Shown: positions 28,235 to 40,402, counted from the first letter of the stretch. The stretch: DNA of 64,000 bases from Microbulbifer sp. Q7 (GCF_001639145.1 NZ_LROY01000001.1:622501-686500), one strand, 5' to 3'. Translations and numbers: made by a program. Notes: generated by a model from the sequence alone, not told the origin.

Positions 28235-28577
28235 AATCTCAATAATGCGTTCCGGCCAACTACATCGGGCAGGTGATACCAGTCCCGGTAGAGGGACGCC
28301 AGCGGGCTATAGTAAAGGCGAACGGGTTTGGCGCAGAGAGCGCCGTGGGGCGCGGTCAACCGATTTGTGATGCTGTTCTCAATATTGGGGGAGGCTCCGG
28401 TCAGTAAGTACTCGCCGTTGCCAGAGTGCCCGCCGGCCCCGGTGTCCGCTAATTACGCGCCTGTACTATCCGTGCAAAATCTGCTCCACCTGAGGCGTGG
28501 GTTTTGCGTGTCGTAATCCTCCATCTCGTAATGTGTGCGGTAACTTTGTGTGTCTCAACTGGGGGCCTGGCCTGGCG
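28235..28577. other. Divergent intergenic region, GGDEF / VIT
   Basis: No gene, repeat or strong hairpin is seen. Frames here are short and lack ribosome sites. Both flanking genes diverge from it, so it should hold two promoters, but none could be assigned. Confidence 0.35.
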
Positions 28578-29336
28578 ATGAATACCTCTCGACGTCAACA
28601 ACTGCAGCGTGAGCATCGGCCAGAAAATATTGCGCGCCGTCTCGCCAAGCCACCAAGGCCCGAGCGCCTGTCAGATATGGTGCTGGGTGGGATTGATGGC
28701 TGCATCACCACGTTTGCCATTGCCGCCGGTGCGTTTGGGGCCGGCTTTTCACCGCTGGTGGTGCTGGTCATGGGCATGGCCAACCTGTTGGCCGATGGCA
28801 TCAGTATGGCGGTGAGTAATTATGAAGCGGTCAATGCGCAGCAGCGCTTTGTGGAAAACGCCCGCCGTACCGAAGAGGAGCATATTCACCTGGTACCCGA
28901 GGGTGAGCGGGAAGAAGTGCGACAAATTTACGCAAGAAAAGGCTTCAGCGGAGAAAGTCTCGAGCAAATCGTCGATAAAGTAACGGCCAATCGGGGCCTG
29001 TGGATAGAGACCATGCTGAGTGAAGAGTATGGGCTCAGTGCCGTCGCCCCGAATCCGCTGGCCTCCGCATGGTGGACGTTTATCGCGTTTATTGTGGTGG
29101 GGGTGATCCCGCTACTGCCATTTCTGCTGCCAGGGTTTACATTCTCGCAGCAATTCATCGCCAGCAGCCTGCTGGCGGGGCTGGTGTTCTTCGCCATTGG
29201 TCTGCTGAAAGGTTGGGTTTACCGCAGCTCTCCACTGCGAGCGGGCTTGACCACATTTTTACTGGGTGGCTGTGCCGCGGCGGTGGCTTTTGTCGTTGGT
29301 CATCTGGTGCAGCAGGCCTTTGGTGGCCTCGGATAA
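28578..29336 (+). CDS. VIT1/CCC1-family iron/manganese transporter
   Basis: A 252-residue membrane protein of the VIT family (yeast CCC1, plant VIT1), which exports Fe2+ or Mn2+ from the cytosol. The N-terminal SDMVLGGIDGCITTFAIAAG segment is diagnostic. It is followed by a cytosolic Glu-rich metal-binding stretch (RRTEEEHIHLVPEGEREEVRQ) and C-terminal helices. ATG 28578 gives a family-like N-terminus; the open frame upstream to 28497 is unsupported. Confidence 0.9.
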   Translation: MNTSRRQQLQREHRPENIARRLAKPPRPERLSDMVLGGIDGCITTFAIAAGAFGAGFSPLVVLVMGMANLLADGISMAVSNYEAVNAQQRFVENARRTEEEHIHLVPEGEREEVRQIYARKGFSGESLEQIVDKVTANRGLWIETMLSEEYGLSAVAPNPLASAWWTFIAFIVVGVIPLLPFLLPGFTFSQQFIASSLLAGLVFFAIGLLKGWVYRSSPLRAGLTTFLLGGCAAAVAFVVGHLVQQAFGGLG

Positions 29337-29499
29337 ATGCCCATAACGTAGCCGCGGGGATGAGACACTTTGCACCGTGTTTCCCGCTGCTCCCGTCTGT
29401 GGCGCGACCGGATTTACTGATTGCCGATGCTGTGTGTTTTCGCCATGATCAGCGGTTGCTCTCAACAATGCCCACCAAAGAATCAGGAATACGCACAGC

Positions 29500-30063
29500 A
29501 TGAAACTTTTCGGAAGCTTTACCTCGCCCTATGTTCGCCATTGCCGTATCGCGCTCATGCAATCCGGCCTCAATTGGGAAATGGTCGAACTGGATATCCA
29601 TGGAAACGAGGCGCCGGGTACCCCCACCTTGCGGGTACCCTTCCTGGAAGATGGCGCACTGAAATTGACCGACTCCACACCCATTGTGAAATACGTGCGG
29701 GAAAAAGCCGGTCAGGTTTTCATTCCGGATGTGCAGGATCTCGATCGCTATTGCCTTGCCAATACCCTGCTCGACTCGGCCATTAACCTGTTCCTGCTGG
29801 AGCGCAGCGGCCTGGATCTGAAGGTAAATGCCTATACCCAACGGCAGCAGCTGCGCATCGAACGGATTCTTGCCGAGCTGGATTCCGCGCCACTCCCGGA
29901 AGCGGGGCAGCTGAGTGACGCCGATTACCGGGTGGCAGTGGGCGTTGCCTGGGGAAAATTCCGCAAGCGGTTTGCGATCGATTCGCACCGAAATCTGCAG
30001 CGCTTGCTGGATATCGCCGGCGAGGACGCCGCGTTTGCCGCAACCGCGCCGCCGGCCGGATAG
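29500..30063 (+). CDS. Glutathione S-transferase family protein
   Basis: A 187-residue GST-like protein. The N-terminal thioredoxin fold begins MKLFGSFTSPYVRHCRIAL with SPYV in the active-site position, followed by the cis-Pro motif LRVPFLEDG and the DSTPIVKYV glutathione-binding segment. The helical C-terminal domain is shorter than usual. Substrate and role are unknown. Confidence 0.88.
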   Translation: MKLFGSFTSPYVRHCRIALMQSGLNWEMVELDIHGNEAPGTPTLRVPFLEDGALKLTDSTPIVKYVREKAGQVFIPDVQDLDRYCLANTLLDSAINLFLLERSGLDLKVNAYTQRQQLRIERILAELDSAPLPEAGQLSDADYRVAVGVAWGKFRKRFAIDSHRNLQRLLDIAGEDAAFAATAPPAG

Positions 30064-30081
30064 TCGCCGCCTCGCACTGCT

Positions 30082-30264
30082 GATCGAGTCCGTTTCAAGT
30101 CCGGCTCTGCAGCCGGGATCGATCTTGGCGGTGAGAATGTCGGAGTACTGGTGAGTGGTGCGCCCGCAAATCTTGGCGTCAGCGTTGCCGACCTGTTTGA
30201 TGCCAGCTTTGAAATGGAAATGAGCAGTTTCGTGGCAGAAATCGGAACGGGTTTTAATTTCTGA
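30082..30264 (+). pseudogene. Remnant of the small outer-membrane barrel gene
   Basis: Read in the frame starting at 30082, the sequence encodes RFKSGSAAGIDLGGENVGVL..., then VSGAPANLGVSVADLF joined directly to DASFEMEMSSFVAEIGTGFNF and a stop. These align with residues about 114-141 and 236-258 of the barrel protein at 22636-23412 (AAGIDL, VLVSGAP-NLG-SVADL, ASF-E--S--AE-G). The roughly 95 residues between, and everything before, are missing. There is no start codon. A terminator follows at once. It is best read as a decayed paralogue with at least two deletions. Confidence 0.8.
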
Positions 30265-30292
30265 TTTTGGGGGATTGCGAACATAGAAAAAG

Positions 30293-30317
30293 CGGGCCAG
30301 TTGGCCCGTTTTTTTTT
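30293..30317 (+). terminator. Rho-independent terminator after barrel remnant
   Basis: Stem CGGGCCA/TGGCCCG (30293-30308) is followed by nine T. It probably once ended the intact barrel gene and may now serve the GST gene. Confidence 0.9.
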
Positions 30318-30699
30318 GCTAGCGAAAAAATATTTATTTGCGCGTTTGCGCAAAACCGCGTCGGACATTATCACGGGAAAAAATCGCACAGCCGCAAATT
30401 CCGCTGCCTAATGTGCAGCGAAAGAGCTATTAATGATTGCTTGAACAATTGTCCGCTAACCGAAGATACGCCCTTTCTCAACTTTGTCAACAGCACTGCC
30501 CTGAACGACTTCGGTGATGTTTATTATAAGTTTGGCAAATGCGCTTTTCGGTAGACTTCATGGGAATAATGTTTTCCAATAAATTCGCTCTTAGGGGGTT
30601 AACCTAACCCTGATATGTAAATTGTGACAATTTCGCTAATAAAACCTATACCTAGAGATTTTGCTCCACAAAAAAATAAACGGTCAAAGGAGAGATACT
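30318..30699. other. AT-rich leader of the second TonB receptor
   Basis: No gene is convincing. A dyad TTTGCGC/GCGCAAA sits near 30338-30355, and the palindrome GGTTAACC at 30597-30604. TTGTGA at 30622-30627 could be a -35 for the receptor, but a matching -10 is unclear. AT content is higher than in the flanking genes. Confidence 0.35.
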
Positions 30700-33234
<2,535 letters not shown>

Positions 33235-33257
33235 TTCATTGCTCTGTTTTACAGGTT

Positions 33258-33289
33258 AAAAAAAAGCGCCCCTCGGGGCGCTTTTTTTG
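33258..33289. terminator. Bidirectional terminator, receptor / typA
   Basis: The stem AGCGCCCC/GGGGCGCT (33265-33282) is flanked by A-run on the left and seven T on the right. It can stop both the plus-strand receptor and the convergent minus-strand typA. Confidence 0.92.
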
Positions 33290-33302
33290 TTTTCCTGAAG
33301 AA

Positions 33303-35111
33303 TTACTTCTTGGCGCGCTTGCGCATGTTTTCCTGCAGGATCTTCTTGCGGATGCGGATGCTCTCCGGCGTCACTTCCACCAGTTCGTCGTCTTCGATGA
33401 ACTCCAGTGCCTGCTCCAGGGTGTGACGGATGGGCGGTGACAGGGTCAGCGCATCGTCGGTGCCGGAAGCGCGCACGTTGGTCAGCTGCTTGGCCTTGGT
33501 GGGGTTGACCACCAGGTCGTTGCCGCGGGAGTGAATGCCGATCACCTGGCCTTCATACACTTCTTCACCGTGGCCCAGGAACAGGCGGCCGCGATCCTGC
33601 AGCGCGAACAGGCCGTAGGCCAGGGTCTTGCCCTTGGTCATGGACACCAGTACGCCGTTGATACGCTTGGCCACATCACCCACCTTCACCGGACCGTAGT
33701 GGTCGAAGATGCTGGTCATGATGCCGGAGCCGCTGGTGATGGTCAGGAACTGGGAGCGGAAACCGATCATGCCGCGAGACGGCACGATAAAGGTCAGGCG
33801 CACACGGCCCTTGCCATCCGGTTCCATGTTGGTGAGGTCGGCCTTGCGCAGACCCAGCTCTTCCATGATCGGACCCTGGTGCTGCTCTTCAACGTCGATC
33901 ACCACCTGCTCGTAAGGCTCGTGGATCTCGCCGTCGACTTCTTTCTGTACCACTTCCGGGCGGGATACACCCAGCTCGAAGCCTTCGCGACGCATGGATT
34001 CGATCAGTACCGACAGGTGCAGTTCACCCCGGCCGGATACCTTGAATTTGTCCGGGGAATCGCCCTGCTCCACACGCAGTGCCACGTTGTGGATCAGCTC
34101 CTGGTCCAGGCGGTCCTTGATATTGCGCGAGGTTACGTACTTGCCTTCTTTACCGGCGAACGGGGAGTCGTTAACCTGGAAGGTCATGCTCACGGTGGGC
34201 TCGTCTACCGACAGCGGCGGCAGCGCTTCCGGGTGCTCCGGGTTACACAGGGTATCGGAGATGTTCAGCTCGCCCACGCCGGTGATACATACGATATCGC
34301 CGGCGCTGGCCTGCTCCACTTCCACGCGCTCCAGGCCCAGGTAACCCATCACCTGCAGGACCTTGGCTTTGCGCTTGTTCTCGTCGCGGTCGAGGATCAC
34401 AACCTGCTGGTTCGGCTTCAGGGTGCCGCGGGTAATACGGCCAACGCCGATCACGCCAACGTAGCTGTTGTAGTCCAGCGCGGAAACCTGCATCTGGAAA
34501 GGACCGTCGCGGTCAACTTCCGGCGGCTTGACCTTGTCGACGATCATCTGGAACAGCGGGGTCATGTCGTCGGCCATATCGGTTTCGTCGAGGCCGGCGA
34601 TACCGTTCAGGGCGGAGGCGTAGATGACCGGGAAGTCCAGCTGCTCTTCGGTGGCGCCAAGGCTGTCGAACAGGTCGAATACCTGGTCCATTACCCAGTC
34701 AGGGCGCGCGCCCGGGCGGTCGATCTTGTTGATCACCACGATCGGGTTCAGGCCCTGCTCGAAGGCCTTGGAGGTTACAAAGCGGGTTTGCGGCATGGGG
34801 CCGTCAACCGCGTCCACCAGCAGCAGTACCGAGTCCACCATGGACAGTACGCGCTCTACCTCACCGCCGAAGTCGGCGTGCCCGGGGGTGTCCACGATGT
34901 TGATGCGGTAGTCATTCCAGCGGATCGCGGTGTTCTTGGCGAGGATGGTAATGCCGCGCTCTTTTTCCTGATCGTTGGAGTCCATCACGCGCTCGGAGTC
35001 GGCGCTGCGGCGGTCAAGGGTGCCGGACTGGGACAGCAGCTTGTCCACCAGGGTGGTTTTGCCGTGGTCAACGTGGGCGATGATCGCGATATTGCGAAGA
35101 TTGTCTATCAC
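33303..35111 (-). CDS. typA: Ribosome-binding GTPase TypA/BipA
   Basis: A 602-residue translational GTPase related to EF-G and LepA that binds ribosomes and aids assembly and stress responses. GTPase motifs [10 protein letters not shown] (G1), [15 protein letters not shown] (G3) and [12 protein letters not shown] (G4) are intact. The C-terminal domain ends with a Lys/Arg-rich tail typical of the family. The length matches E. coli BipA (607). It is transcribed alone. Confidence 0.97.
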   Translation of the reverse strand: MIDNLRNIAIIAHVDHGKTTLVDKLLSQSGTLDRRSADSERVMDSNDQEKERGITILAKNTAIRWNDYRINIVDTPGHADFGGEVERVLSMVDSVLLLVDAVDGPMPQTRFVTSKAFEQGLNPIVVINKIDRPGARPDWVMDQVFDLFDSLGATEEQLDFPVIYASALNGIAGLDETDMADDMTPLFQMIVDKVKPPEVDRDGPFQMQVSALDYNSYVGVIGVGRITRGTLKPNQQVVILDRDENKRKAKVLQVMGYLGLERVEVEQASAGDIVCITGVGELNISDTLCNPEHPEALPPLSVDEPTVSMTFQVNDSPFAGKEGKYVTSRNIKDRLDQELIHNVALRVEQGDSPDKFKVSGRGELHLSVLIESMRREGFELGVSRPEVVQKEVDGEIHEPYEQVVIDVEEQHQGPIMEELGLRKADLTNMEPDGKGRVRLTFIVPSRGMIGFRSQFLTITSGSGIMTSIFDHYGPVKVGDVAKRINGVLVSMTKGKTLAYGLFALQDRGRLFLGHGEEVYEGQVIGIHSRGNDLVVNPTKAKQLTNVRASGTDDALTLSPPIRHTLEQALEFIEDDELVEVTPESIRIRKKILQENMRKRAKK

Positions 35112-35462
35112 TGGGGGCCTCTAACGGGTAAAGCGCGAAATCGTGTGTGTCGCGGGAATTCAATGCGGGCGGGGGCTGTGGGGTTGTTACAGCGGCGATC
35201 CGGCCAAGGGCGGCGATTATAGAGGCCCAAGGTGACAATTGGGAGAGATTTTGCACAAAAAAAAGACAGTGAGGAGTAGTTTTTCGTGGATATGACACCC
35301 CGGACGGTACGGGTGTCGAAATAGTGACCATCACGCCATGCGCAAAGATGTTCTCGACTTCACGGTCCGCCGAAAACCTTGTGCTGCGATCGGCGCGAAG
35401 GCTGGATTTCGCAACAAACTGTTACAGTCGCGTGCCCCTTACTGAAGTAATCGCGAGGTACA
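35112..35462. other. Divergent intergenic region, typA / TIGR03032 operon
   Basis: No gene is seen. One hairpin GACACCC/GGGTGTC lies at 35294-35317. The promoters of typA and of the TIGR03032–GNAT–radical SAM operon should both be here. I could not assign hexamers with confidence. Confidence 0.35.
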
Positions 35463-36731
35463 GTGCCATCTACCCGGAATTTACCGGTGAAGAGAATAAA
35501 TAGTGGTTACCGCCGTCGAAGCGGTCCCGCCAATGAGGTAAATGGTGCAGACATGACTGATTCACAAGTAACAGAGCCGACTGCGCGGGCGCAGGATGAT
35601 GCAGGGGCAATCGGCGCGGTGGCGCAAACCCAAGCGGCGGAGCCGACCGCCGGCGAGGCGCAAAAGGCAGAGCCGGAGCCGGTGAGAAAGTCCTGTTCTC
35701 CGGGCCTCGCGCAGTGGATGCATCAGCGACAGCTGTCCATAGCGTTTACCTCCTATCAGTCTGGCCGCGTCTATATGGTGGGTGCCGAGCCCGGTGGCAA
35801 ACTGTCCTTCCACGAGCGTATCTTCCAGCGCGCCATGGGCATTGTGGGCAACCGCAAACGTATTTACATGGGCGGCCTCTACCAGGTGTGGCGCTTTGAG
35901 AACGTACTGCAGCCCGGACAGGTGGCAAACAATATTTTTGATGCCTGTTATGTACCGCGCAATGCCCAGTTCACCGGTGAGGTGGATATCCACGAGCTGG
36001 GTATCCAGAAAGACGGCAAGATCATTTTCGTCAACACCAAGTACAACTGCCTGGCGGAGCTGAGCCTGACCCACAGCTTCCGCGCCATCTGGAAGCCCGA
36101 ATTTATCAGCAAGCTGGCGCCGGAAGATCGCTGCCACCTGAATGGCCTGGCGATGGTGGACGGTAAGCCGAAGTACGTTACCGCCGTGTGCAAGTCCGAC
36201 ACCATCGACGGCTGGCGCGAGCGCCGTGACACCGGCGGCGTGGTGATCGATGTCGAAACAAACGAAATTGTTTGCGAAGGCCTGTCTATGCCGCACTCCC
36301 CGCGCTGGGTCGACGGCAAGCTGTGGGTGCTGAACAGCGGTACCGGCTATCTGGGCACCGTGGACTTCGAAAGCAAAGCGTTCGTGCCGCACACCTTCTG
36401 CCCCGGCTTTATGCGCGGCCTCGCGATCCATGGTAACTACGCCATCGTTGGCCTGTCCAAGCCGCGCTACGAGCGTTTCGAAGGTCTGGAGTTGGACCAG
36501 AATCTGGCCGACAAAGATTCCGAAGCCTGGTGCGGGGTGCAGTTCATCAACCTGACCAACGGCAATGTGGAGCACTGGATCCGTCTTGATGGCCCGGTGA
36601 GCGAACTGTTCGATCTCACCGTGCTGCCGGGCGTGCGCTGCCCCATGGGGATTGGTCAGCAGAGCAAGGAAAACCTGAGCATGGTGACCTTCGAGGATGC
36701 CACCAGTGCCGGAAGTGCCAGTCCGGTCTGA
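35463..36731 (+). CDS. TIGR03032 / DUF4915 family protein
   Basis: A protein of up to 422 residues in the TIGR03032 (DUF4915) family, whose function is not established. After a variable Ala/Glu-rich N-terminus (to about residue 75), the conserved core begins SIAFTSYQSGRVYMVG. It continues through GLYQVWRFEN, DIHELGI, NTKYNCLAELS, CHLNGLAMVDGKPKYVTA, GLSMPHSPRW and GFMRGLAIHG. The recurring short strand blocks suggest a beta-propeller-like fold. No signal peptide is seen, so it is probably cytosolic. GTG 35463 has GAGG close upstream; ATG 35553 is an alternative start with a poorly spaced site. It heads a tight operon with a GNAT-like and a radical SAM gene. Confidence 0.85.
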   Translation: MPSTRNLPVKRINSGYRRRSGPANEVNGADMTDSQVTEPTARAQDDAGAIGAVAQTQAAEPTAGEAQKAEPEPVRKSCSPGLAQWMHQRQLSIAFTSYQSGRVYMVGAEPGGKLSFHERIFQRAMGIVGNRKRIYMGGLYQVWRFENVLQPGQVANNIFDACYVPRNAQFTGEVDIHELGIQKDGKIIFVNTKYNCLAELSLTHSFRAIWKPEFISKLAPEDRCHLNGLAMVDGKPKYVTAVCKSDTIDGWRERRDTGGVVIDVETNEIVCEGLSMPHSPRWVDGKLWVLNSGTGYLGTVDFESKAFVPHTFCPGFMRGLAIHGNYAIVGLSKPRYERFEGLELDQNLADKDSEAWCGVQFINLTNGNVEHWIRLDGPVSELFDLTVLPGVRCPMGIGQQSKENLSMVTFEDATSAGSASPV

Positions 36732-36736
36732 TCGCC

Positions 36737-37291
36737 ATGATTGGAAATTACCACAAGGTCGCTGACTACAACGACTACGCGCTATTTGATGTCTATCGCA
36801 AGCTGGCGCCGGCCGACCTTACTGACGTGGTTGACTTCTGGCGGCGAAACGACGCCCTGCCCAAGGGGCTGTCGGAAGCCGAAGCGTTGGGTCGCGCCGC
36901 GCAAGTGGCGGTAGTGGTGGTCCGCGATGGTCGGATTGCAGCCCTTGCATCGGTGTACGTCGCGCGAGCGCCGCGCGATGGCCAGCCTTACTATTTCTAT
37001 CGCAAGTTTGTCGAACCCGGGCATCGTATCTACCTGATGTGGCGGGAGATGCTGGCGCAGACTTACACGATACTGAAAGCGTGGAAGCCATTGCATCTGC
37101 CACGCAAACCTATGGGAATCATCGTGGTACCGGAAAATCGCAAGCTGACGCGCAAGAGCGTGTTGCGTGCCGGCAACAAGATCGGCTTTTACACCATTGG
37201 GTATCTTCCCAATGGCGACCCGGTTTACGGCCGGAAATTCGACGAATCGGTGACGGAAAACCTCGCCGCGCCGGAACCGGAGGCGCTGTAA
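36737..37291 (+). CDS. Possible GNAT-fold protein, operon partner
   Basis: A 184-residue protein that I read as a possible acetyltransferase-like (GNAT) fold: alternating strands such as AQVAVVVVRDGRIAALASVYVARA, followed by helices, and a C-terminal block ENRKLTRKSVLRAGNKIGFYTIG resembling the last helix and strand of GNAT proteins (a residue pair that goes on as 'GFxxxG'). No clear acetyl-CoA loop is visible, so the function is uncertain. It starts five bases after the TIGR03032 gene, and its TAA overlaps the radical SAM ATG by one base, implying translational coupling. Confidence 0.7.
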   Translation: MIGNYHKVADYNDYALFDVYRKLAPADLTDVVDFWRRNDALPKGLSEAEALGRAAQVAVVVVRDGRIAALASVYVARAPRDGQPYYFYRKFVEPGHRIYLMWREMLAQTYTILKAWKPLHLPRKPMGIIVVPENRKLTRKSVLRAGNKIGFYTIGYLPNGDPVYGRKFDESVTENLAAPEPEAL

Positions 37292-38412
37292 TGAAGCCTG
37301 TACCTGTAGAGCGACACCCCGCGGCGGAGGGCGCAACCCGCGGTCTCTGTAATGTCTGTTACGGTGAGGTCGACGCAGAGGTCACGGTGCGGGAAGACGG
37401 CGTCTACCTGCTCAAGGCGTGTCCCGAACACGGGCGCCAGGATATTCGTATCGAGACCGATGCGGATTTTTACCAACGCAGTTTGGTGACTGGTCCCGGC
37501 CGGGACTACTGGTACAGTGTAATCGGCACAACGGCACTCGAGGTGACCGAGCGTTGCAACGTATCTTGTCCCAGCTGCTATGCGTTGCCTGAAAACGGCG
37601 CTCAGGATCCGGAGATCGATGAGCTCGTTCAGATCGCGAAACAATCTACCGCAGAAAAAAGTAAAACGCTGATATTGATGGGCTCTGAGCCCACCATGCG
37701 GCGCGACTTGCCGGAATTGATCCAGACCTTGCAGCGGGAAACCGGAAAACCGGTTTCCATGTATACCAACGGTATACGGCTGGCGAGCGAAAAGTATTGC
37801 GATGAGGTCTTGCCCCATCTCTATTCCGTTGCCTTTTCACTGCATATGCGGGATTACCTGCCGCAGCCGGTACTGTTCGAGAAAAAGCTCAAAGCGCTTC
37901 AGAATGTGATTGCGCGCAAGGTCCCGATTAACCACATCAGTTTCTCCCTCCGCGACCTGGATGACCTGGATGAAGTCTGGGAGCACTGCGGTCAGTTCTG
38001 GGGCGTGCCACACCATTTCCGTATCCGCACGCCATCCCAGGTGGGGCGCTGTGATGATGAGCCCTTTTATCTCTCCGATCTGGTGAAGGCATTTGTGCGC
38101 AAGGCCAATGTCGAGGGCAAGAAGGTGGTCTGGTATCCCGCTGACAACAACCCGTATCACGTGATGGTGCGGGTGGAGCAGCAGTTCTTCCGCCTGATCC
38201 ACTTCCCCGGTGTGGAAGAAGCAAACCTGAACCACCTGCAGTCTCCACCCTACGCGCTGTTTATGCCGGAGCTGGGTGAAACCAACCTGGTGCACCAGTT
38301 CATCATGCAGGAAAAGGATAAAAAGGCGCGTACGCCGATGCGAGCGGTGGAGCGGAGTGCGGCGCCGGAGGTGCGCACCGGCGTTGAGCTGATTGACACT
38401 GTCGCCGTCTGA
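37291..38412 (+). CDS. Radical SAM enzyme with N-terminal Cys/His motif
   Basis: A 373-residue radical SAM protein. Cys89, Cys93 and Cys96 (CNVSCPSC) form the CX3CX2C cluster motif, and MGSEPT at about residue 131 replaces the usual GGEPT. Before the barrel, Cys20xxCys23 and Cys44xxHis47 (KACPEHG) form a rubredoxin/zinc-like knuckle. This knuckle resembles radical SAM proteins of the MJ0619/tetraether-synthase type; the likeness is from memory and needs a search. No SPASM-type cysteine cluster is seen at the C-terminus. ATG 37291 overlaps the previous stop by one base; the longer open frame to 37039 lies in that gene. Substrate unknown. Confidence 0.88.
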   Translation: MKPVPVERHPAAEGATRGLCNVCYGEVDAEVTVREDGVYLLKACPEHGRQDIRIETDADFYQRSLVTGPGRDYWYSVIGTTALEVTERCNVSCPSCYALPENGAQDPEIDELVQIAKQSTAEKSKTLILMGSEPTMRRDLPELIQTLQRETGKPVSMYTNGIRLASEKYCDEVLPHLYSVAFSLHMRDYLPQPVLFEKKLKALQNVIARKVPINHISFSLRDLDDLDEVWEHCGQFWGVPHHFRIRTPSQVGRCDDEPFYLSDLVKAFVRKANVEGKKVVWYPADNNPYHVMVRVEQQFFRLIHFPGVEEANLNHLQSPPYALFMPELGETNLVHQFIMQEKDKKARTPMRAVERSAAPEVRTGVELIDTVAV

Positions 38413-38435
38413 CCTCGCCTGTAACGCAGGCGGTG

Positions 38436-39635
38436 TCAGGGCCGGTTGGGCCAGCGCAGCGTCGCGCGGGTGCCGCCGAGGTGCGGGGACTGGTCCAGGC
38501 GCAGTTCGCCTTCGTGCCACATCATCACTTTCTTTACGATATACAGCCCGAGGCCGTACCCCTGCTCATCCGTGGCGGAGCGGGTGAAGGCGTCGGTCAG
38601 TTCCAGCGCATCACCGCCAAGCCCGGGGCCATTGTCCTCCACCGCAAGGCAGCAAAAACCTTTCTGTTCATCGAACTCGAACCGTATATCGACGCGGTCA
38701 TGTGCGTATTTTGCCGCGTTCACCACAAGGTTCTGGATCGCAATGGTCAGTGAATCCGGTTCCAGCCAGGCCTGGTCATCGGGAAAGTAGTAACCGATTT
38801 CCAGCGCCAGGCGCTGGTTTTCCAGGTGCGAACCCAGCTCGGAGAAGAAGGGCTCAAGCGCAACGGTTTTCCGTGCAAGAAACTGCTCGTGCACCTCAAC
38901 CTGGGCAAAGTTCAGGTATTTTTCTACCAGCTGTTCGATATCCCGCGTCGCGCGGTCGATGACCTGTACACTATCAGATTCGCTTTCCGAGTCGCCCGCA
39001 GACAGGGCCTGCTGGAACTTGATCCGCGCTAGCGGCATACGGATTTCGTGGGCGATGGTGCGGGCCAGGTCCTGGTTCATCTGGAAGTGGCCGGTAACGA
39101 TATTCGCCATACGGCGGAAGGTCTCCGCCAGCGGAAATATGGGCGAGCGGCGGCTGAGCTGCTCGGGAATATGAAAAGGCTTTTTACTGAAACGGATGGC
39201 CTGCTTCTGCAGCCGATTGAGGTCGCTAAACATTGGCCAGATCAGCAACAGCAAAACCACCAGCATGGCGCCGATAAACAGCAGGCGCCACTGGGTAACA
39301 CTGTGTGCCGGTTCGTGCGGGAAGGGCCCGATTTCCAGTACCGTGTTGCCGTTGCGATGGTAAAACAGGATTTTCCCGTCGCCGGCATCCAGCCCGACAA
39401 CCTCGCCACCATTTAGCCGCTGGTGTAGGGCGCTGGAGAAATGGATCGCGTCCGCAGGGTAGCTTTGCGCCAGCGGTGCGTCGCCACGTTCCAGTGCTTC
39501 GGCCAACTGGGCGGCACTGATGGTGTATTCCTGAGGGGCGGCGGAGTAGAGGTTGTAGAGTGCCGCAACCGACGAGTAAACCACCACCAGGGCCAGCGCC
39601 AGAACGCTGACCAAACGCAACATTTGCAGACGCAT
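38436..39635 (-). CDS. Sensor histidine kinase
   Basis: A 399-residue inner-membrane histidine kinase. Transmembrane segments lie at about residues 8-30 and 117-135, enclosing a small periplasmic domain. The phosphoacceptor is His196 in RTIAHEIRMPL, followed by the HATPase motifs NLVVNAAKYA, DNGPGLGG and GYGLGLYIV. Its start codon overlaps the stop of the response regulator gene by one base. It is the last gene of the mipA–DUF3019–regulator–kinase operon. The stimulus is unknown. Confidence 0.95.
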   Translation of the reverse strand: MRLQMLRLVSVLALALVVVYSSVAALYNLYSAAPQEYTISAAQLAEALERGDAPLAQSYPADAIHFSSALHQRLNGGEVVGLDAGDGKILFYHRNGNTVLEIGPFPHEPAHSVTQWRLLFIGAMLVVLLLLIWPMFSDLNRLQKQAIRFSKKPFHIPEQLSRRSPIFPLAETFRRMANIVTGHFQMNQDLARTIAHEIRMPLARIKFQQALSAGDSESESDSVQVIDRATRDIEQLVEKYLNFAQVEVHEQFLARKTVALEPFFSELGSHLENQRLALEIGYYFPDDQAWLEPDSLTIAIQNLVVNAAKYAHDRVDIRFEFDEQKGFCCLAVEDNGPGLGGDALELTDAFTRSATDEQGYGLGLYIVKKVMMWHEGELRLDQSPHLGGTRATLRWPNRP

Positions 39636-40402
39636 CAGGAAGTACTGTGAACGGTAGTGAGGGAATAGCCCCGGCCGCGAATGGACTGTATGGCAACACC
39701 ATGAGGGATTGCATCGAGTTTTTTTCGCAAGCGGCTTACGCGCATGTCGATCACACGATCCAGCCCGTCAAATTCCCGTCCGATAACGCGACGGAACAGG
39801 TATTCGCGACTCAACAGGCACACCGGTTGTTCAGCGAAGATCTGCAGCAGGTCGAACTCGTTGGTAGTGAGCGGCAAGGGCTGATCGTTTACCGTGGCTT
39901 GGCGGCTCACAAGGTCGACGCGCAGGGGGCCAAACTCAATACTGGAGCTGGCTGGCGCATGCCCTTTCGTAGCGCGCAGGTGCGTTTCAATTTTTGCCCA
40001 CAACAGATGTGGATCGACGGGTTTTACCAGGTAGTCGTTGGCGCCGAGTCGTAAACCCGCAACCTGATCGTCGACGGAGCTGAGCGCGCTGAGGAAAATC
40101 AGTGGGCAGCTCAACTGACTGCGAAACTGTTCCAGCAGGCGAAAGCCGCTGGCATCCGGCAGCACCACATCCGCAATGATCAGGTCGTAATCCTTGTGAT
40201 GGATCGCTTTCATGAAATCACTGCCGCTGGCTGCATAAGTCACTTCGCAGTGACGTTCAGTGAGAAATCGCACAATCAGCTCGGCCAGCTGAGTGTCGTC
40301 TTCAAGCAGTAATATCCGGTAAGTTTGTGGTTTGCTGTCGTTATCGGCCGCTGCGGCGCAGCTTGCGATGTTTTCTGCGTTATTCATCACAGGACTCATC
40401 AC
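39635..40402 (-). CDS. OmpR-family response regulator
   Basis: A 255-residue two-component regulator. The receiver domain has Glu34-Asp35-Asp36, phosphoacceptor Asp78 (IIADVVLPD) and the conserved Lys in YLVKPVD. The C-terminal winged-helix domain (from about residue 158) ends with VSRLRKKLDAIPHGVAIQSIRGRGYSL-type residues. An unusual 25-residue N-terminal extension precedes the receiver; a later ATG (MNNAEN) is possible. It overlaps the DUF3019 gene by four bases. It may control its own operon through the repeats at 41713-41736. Confidence 0.95.
   Translation of the reverse strand: MMSPVMNNAENIASCAAAADNDSKPQTYRILLLEDDTQLAELIVRFLTERHCEVTYAASGSDFMKAIHHKDYDLIIADVVLPDASGFRLLEQFRSQLSCPLIFLSALSSVDDQVAGLRLGANDYLVKPVDPHLLWAKIETHLRATKGHAPASSSIEFGPLRVDLVSRQATVNDQPLPLTTNEFDLLQIFAEQPVCLLSREYLFRRVIGREFDGLDRVIDMRVSRLRKKLDAIPHGVAIQSIRGRGYSLTTVHSTS

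Noticed and set aside
30267..30554. 95-codon plus-strand frame after the barrel remnant
   Set aside because: It spans a terminator and an AT-rich leader and has no ribosome site.
37039..37290. Upstream extension of the radical SAM frame
   Set aside because: It lies inside the GNAT-like gene in another frame; ATG 37291 overlaps that gene's stop, the usual coupling pattern.
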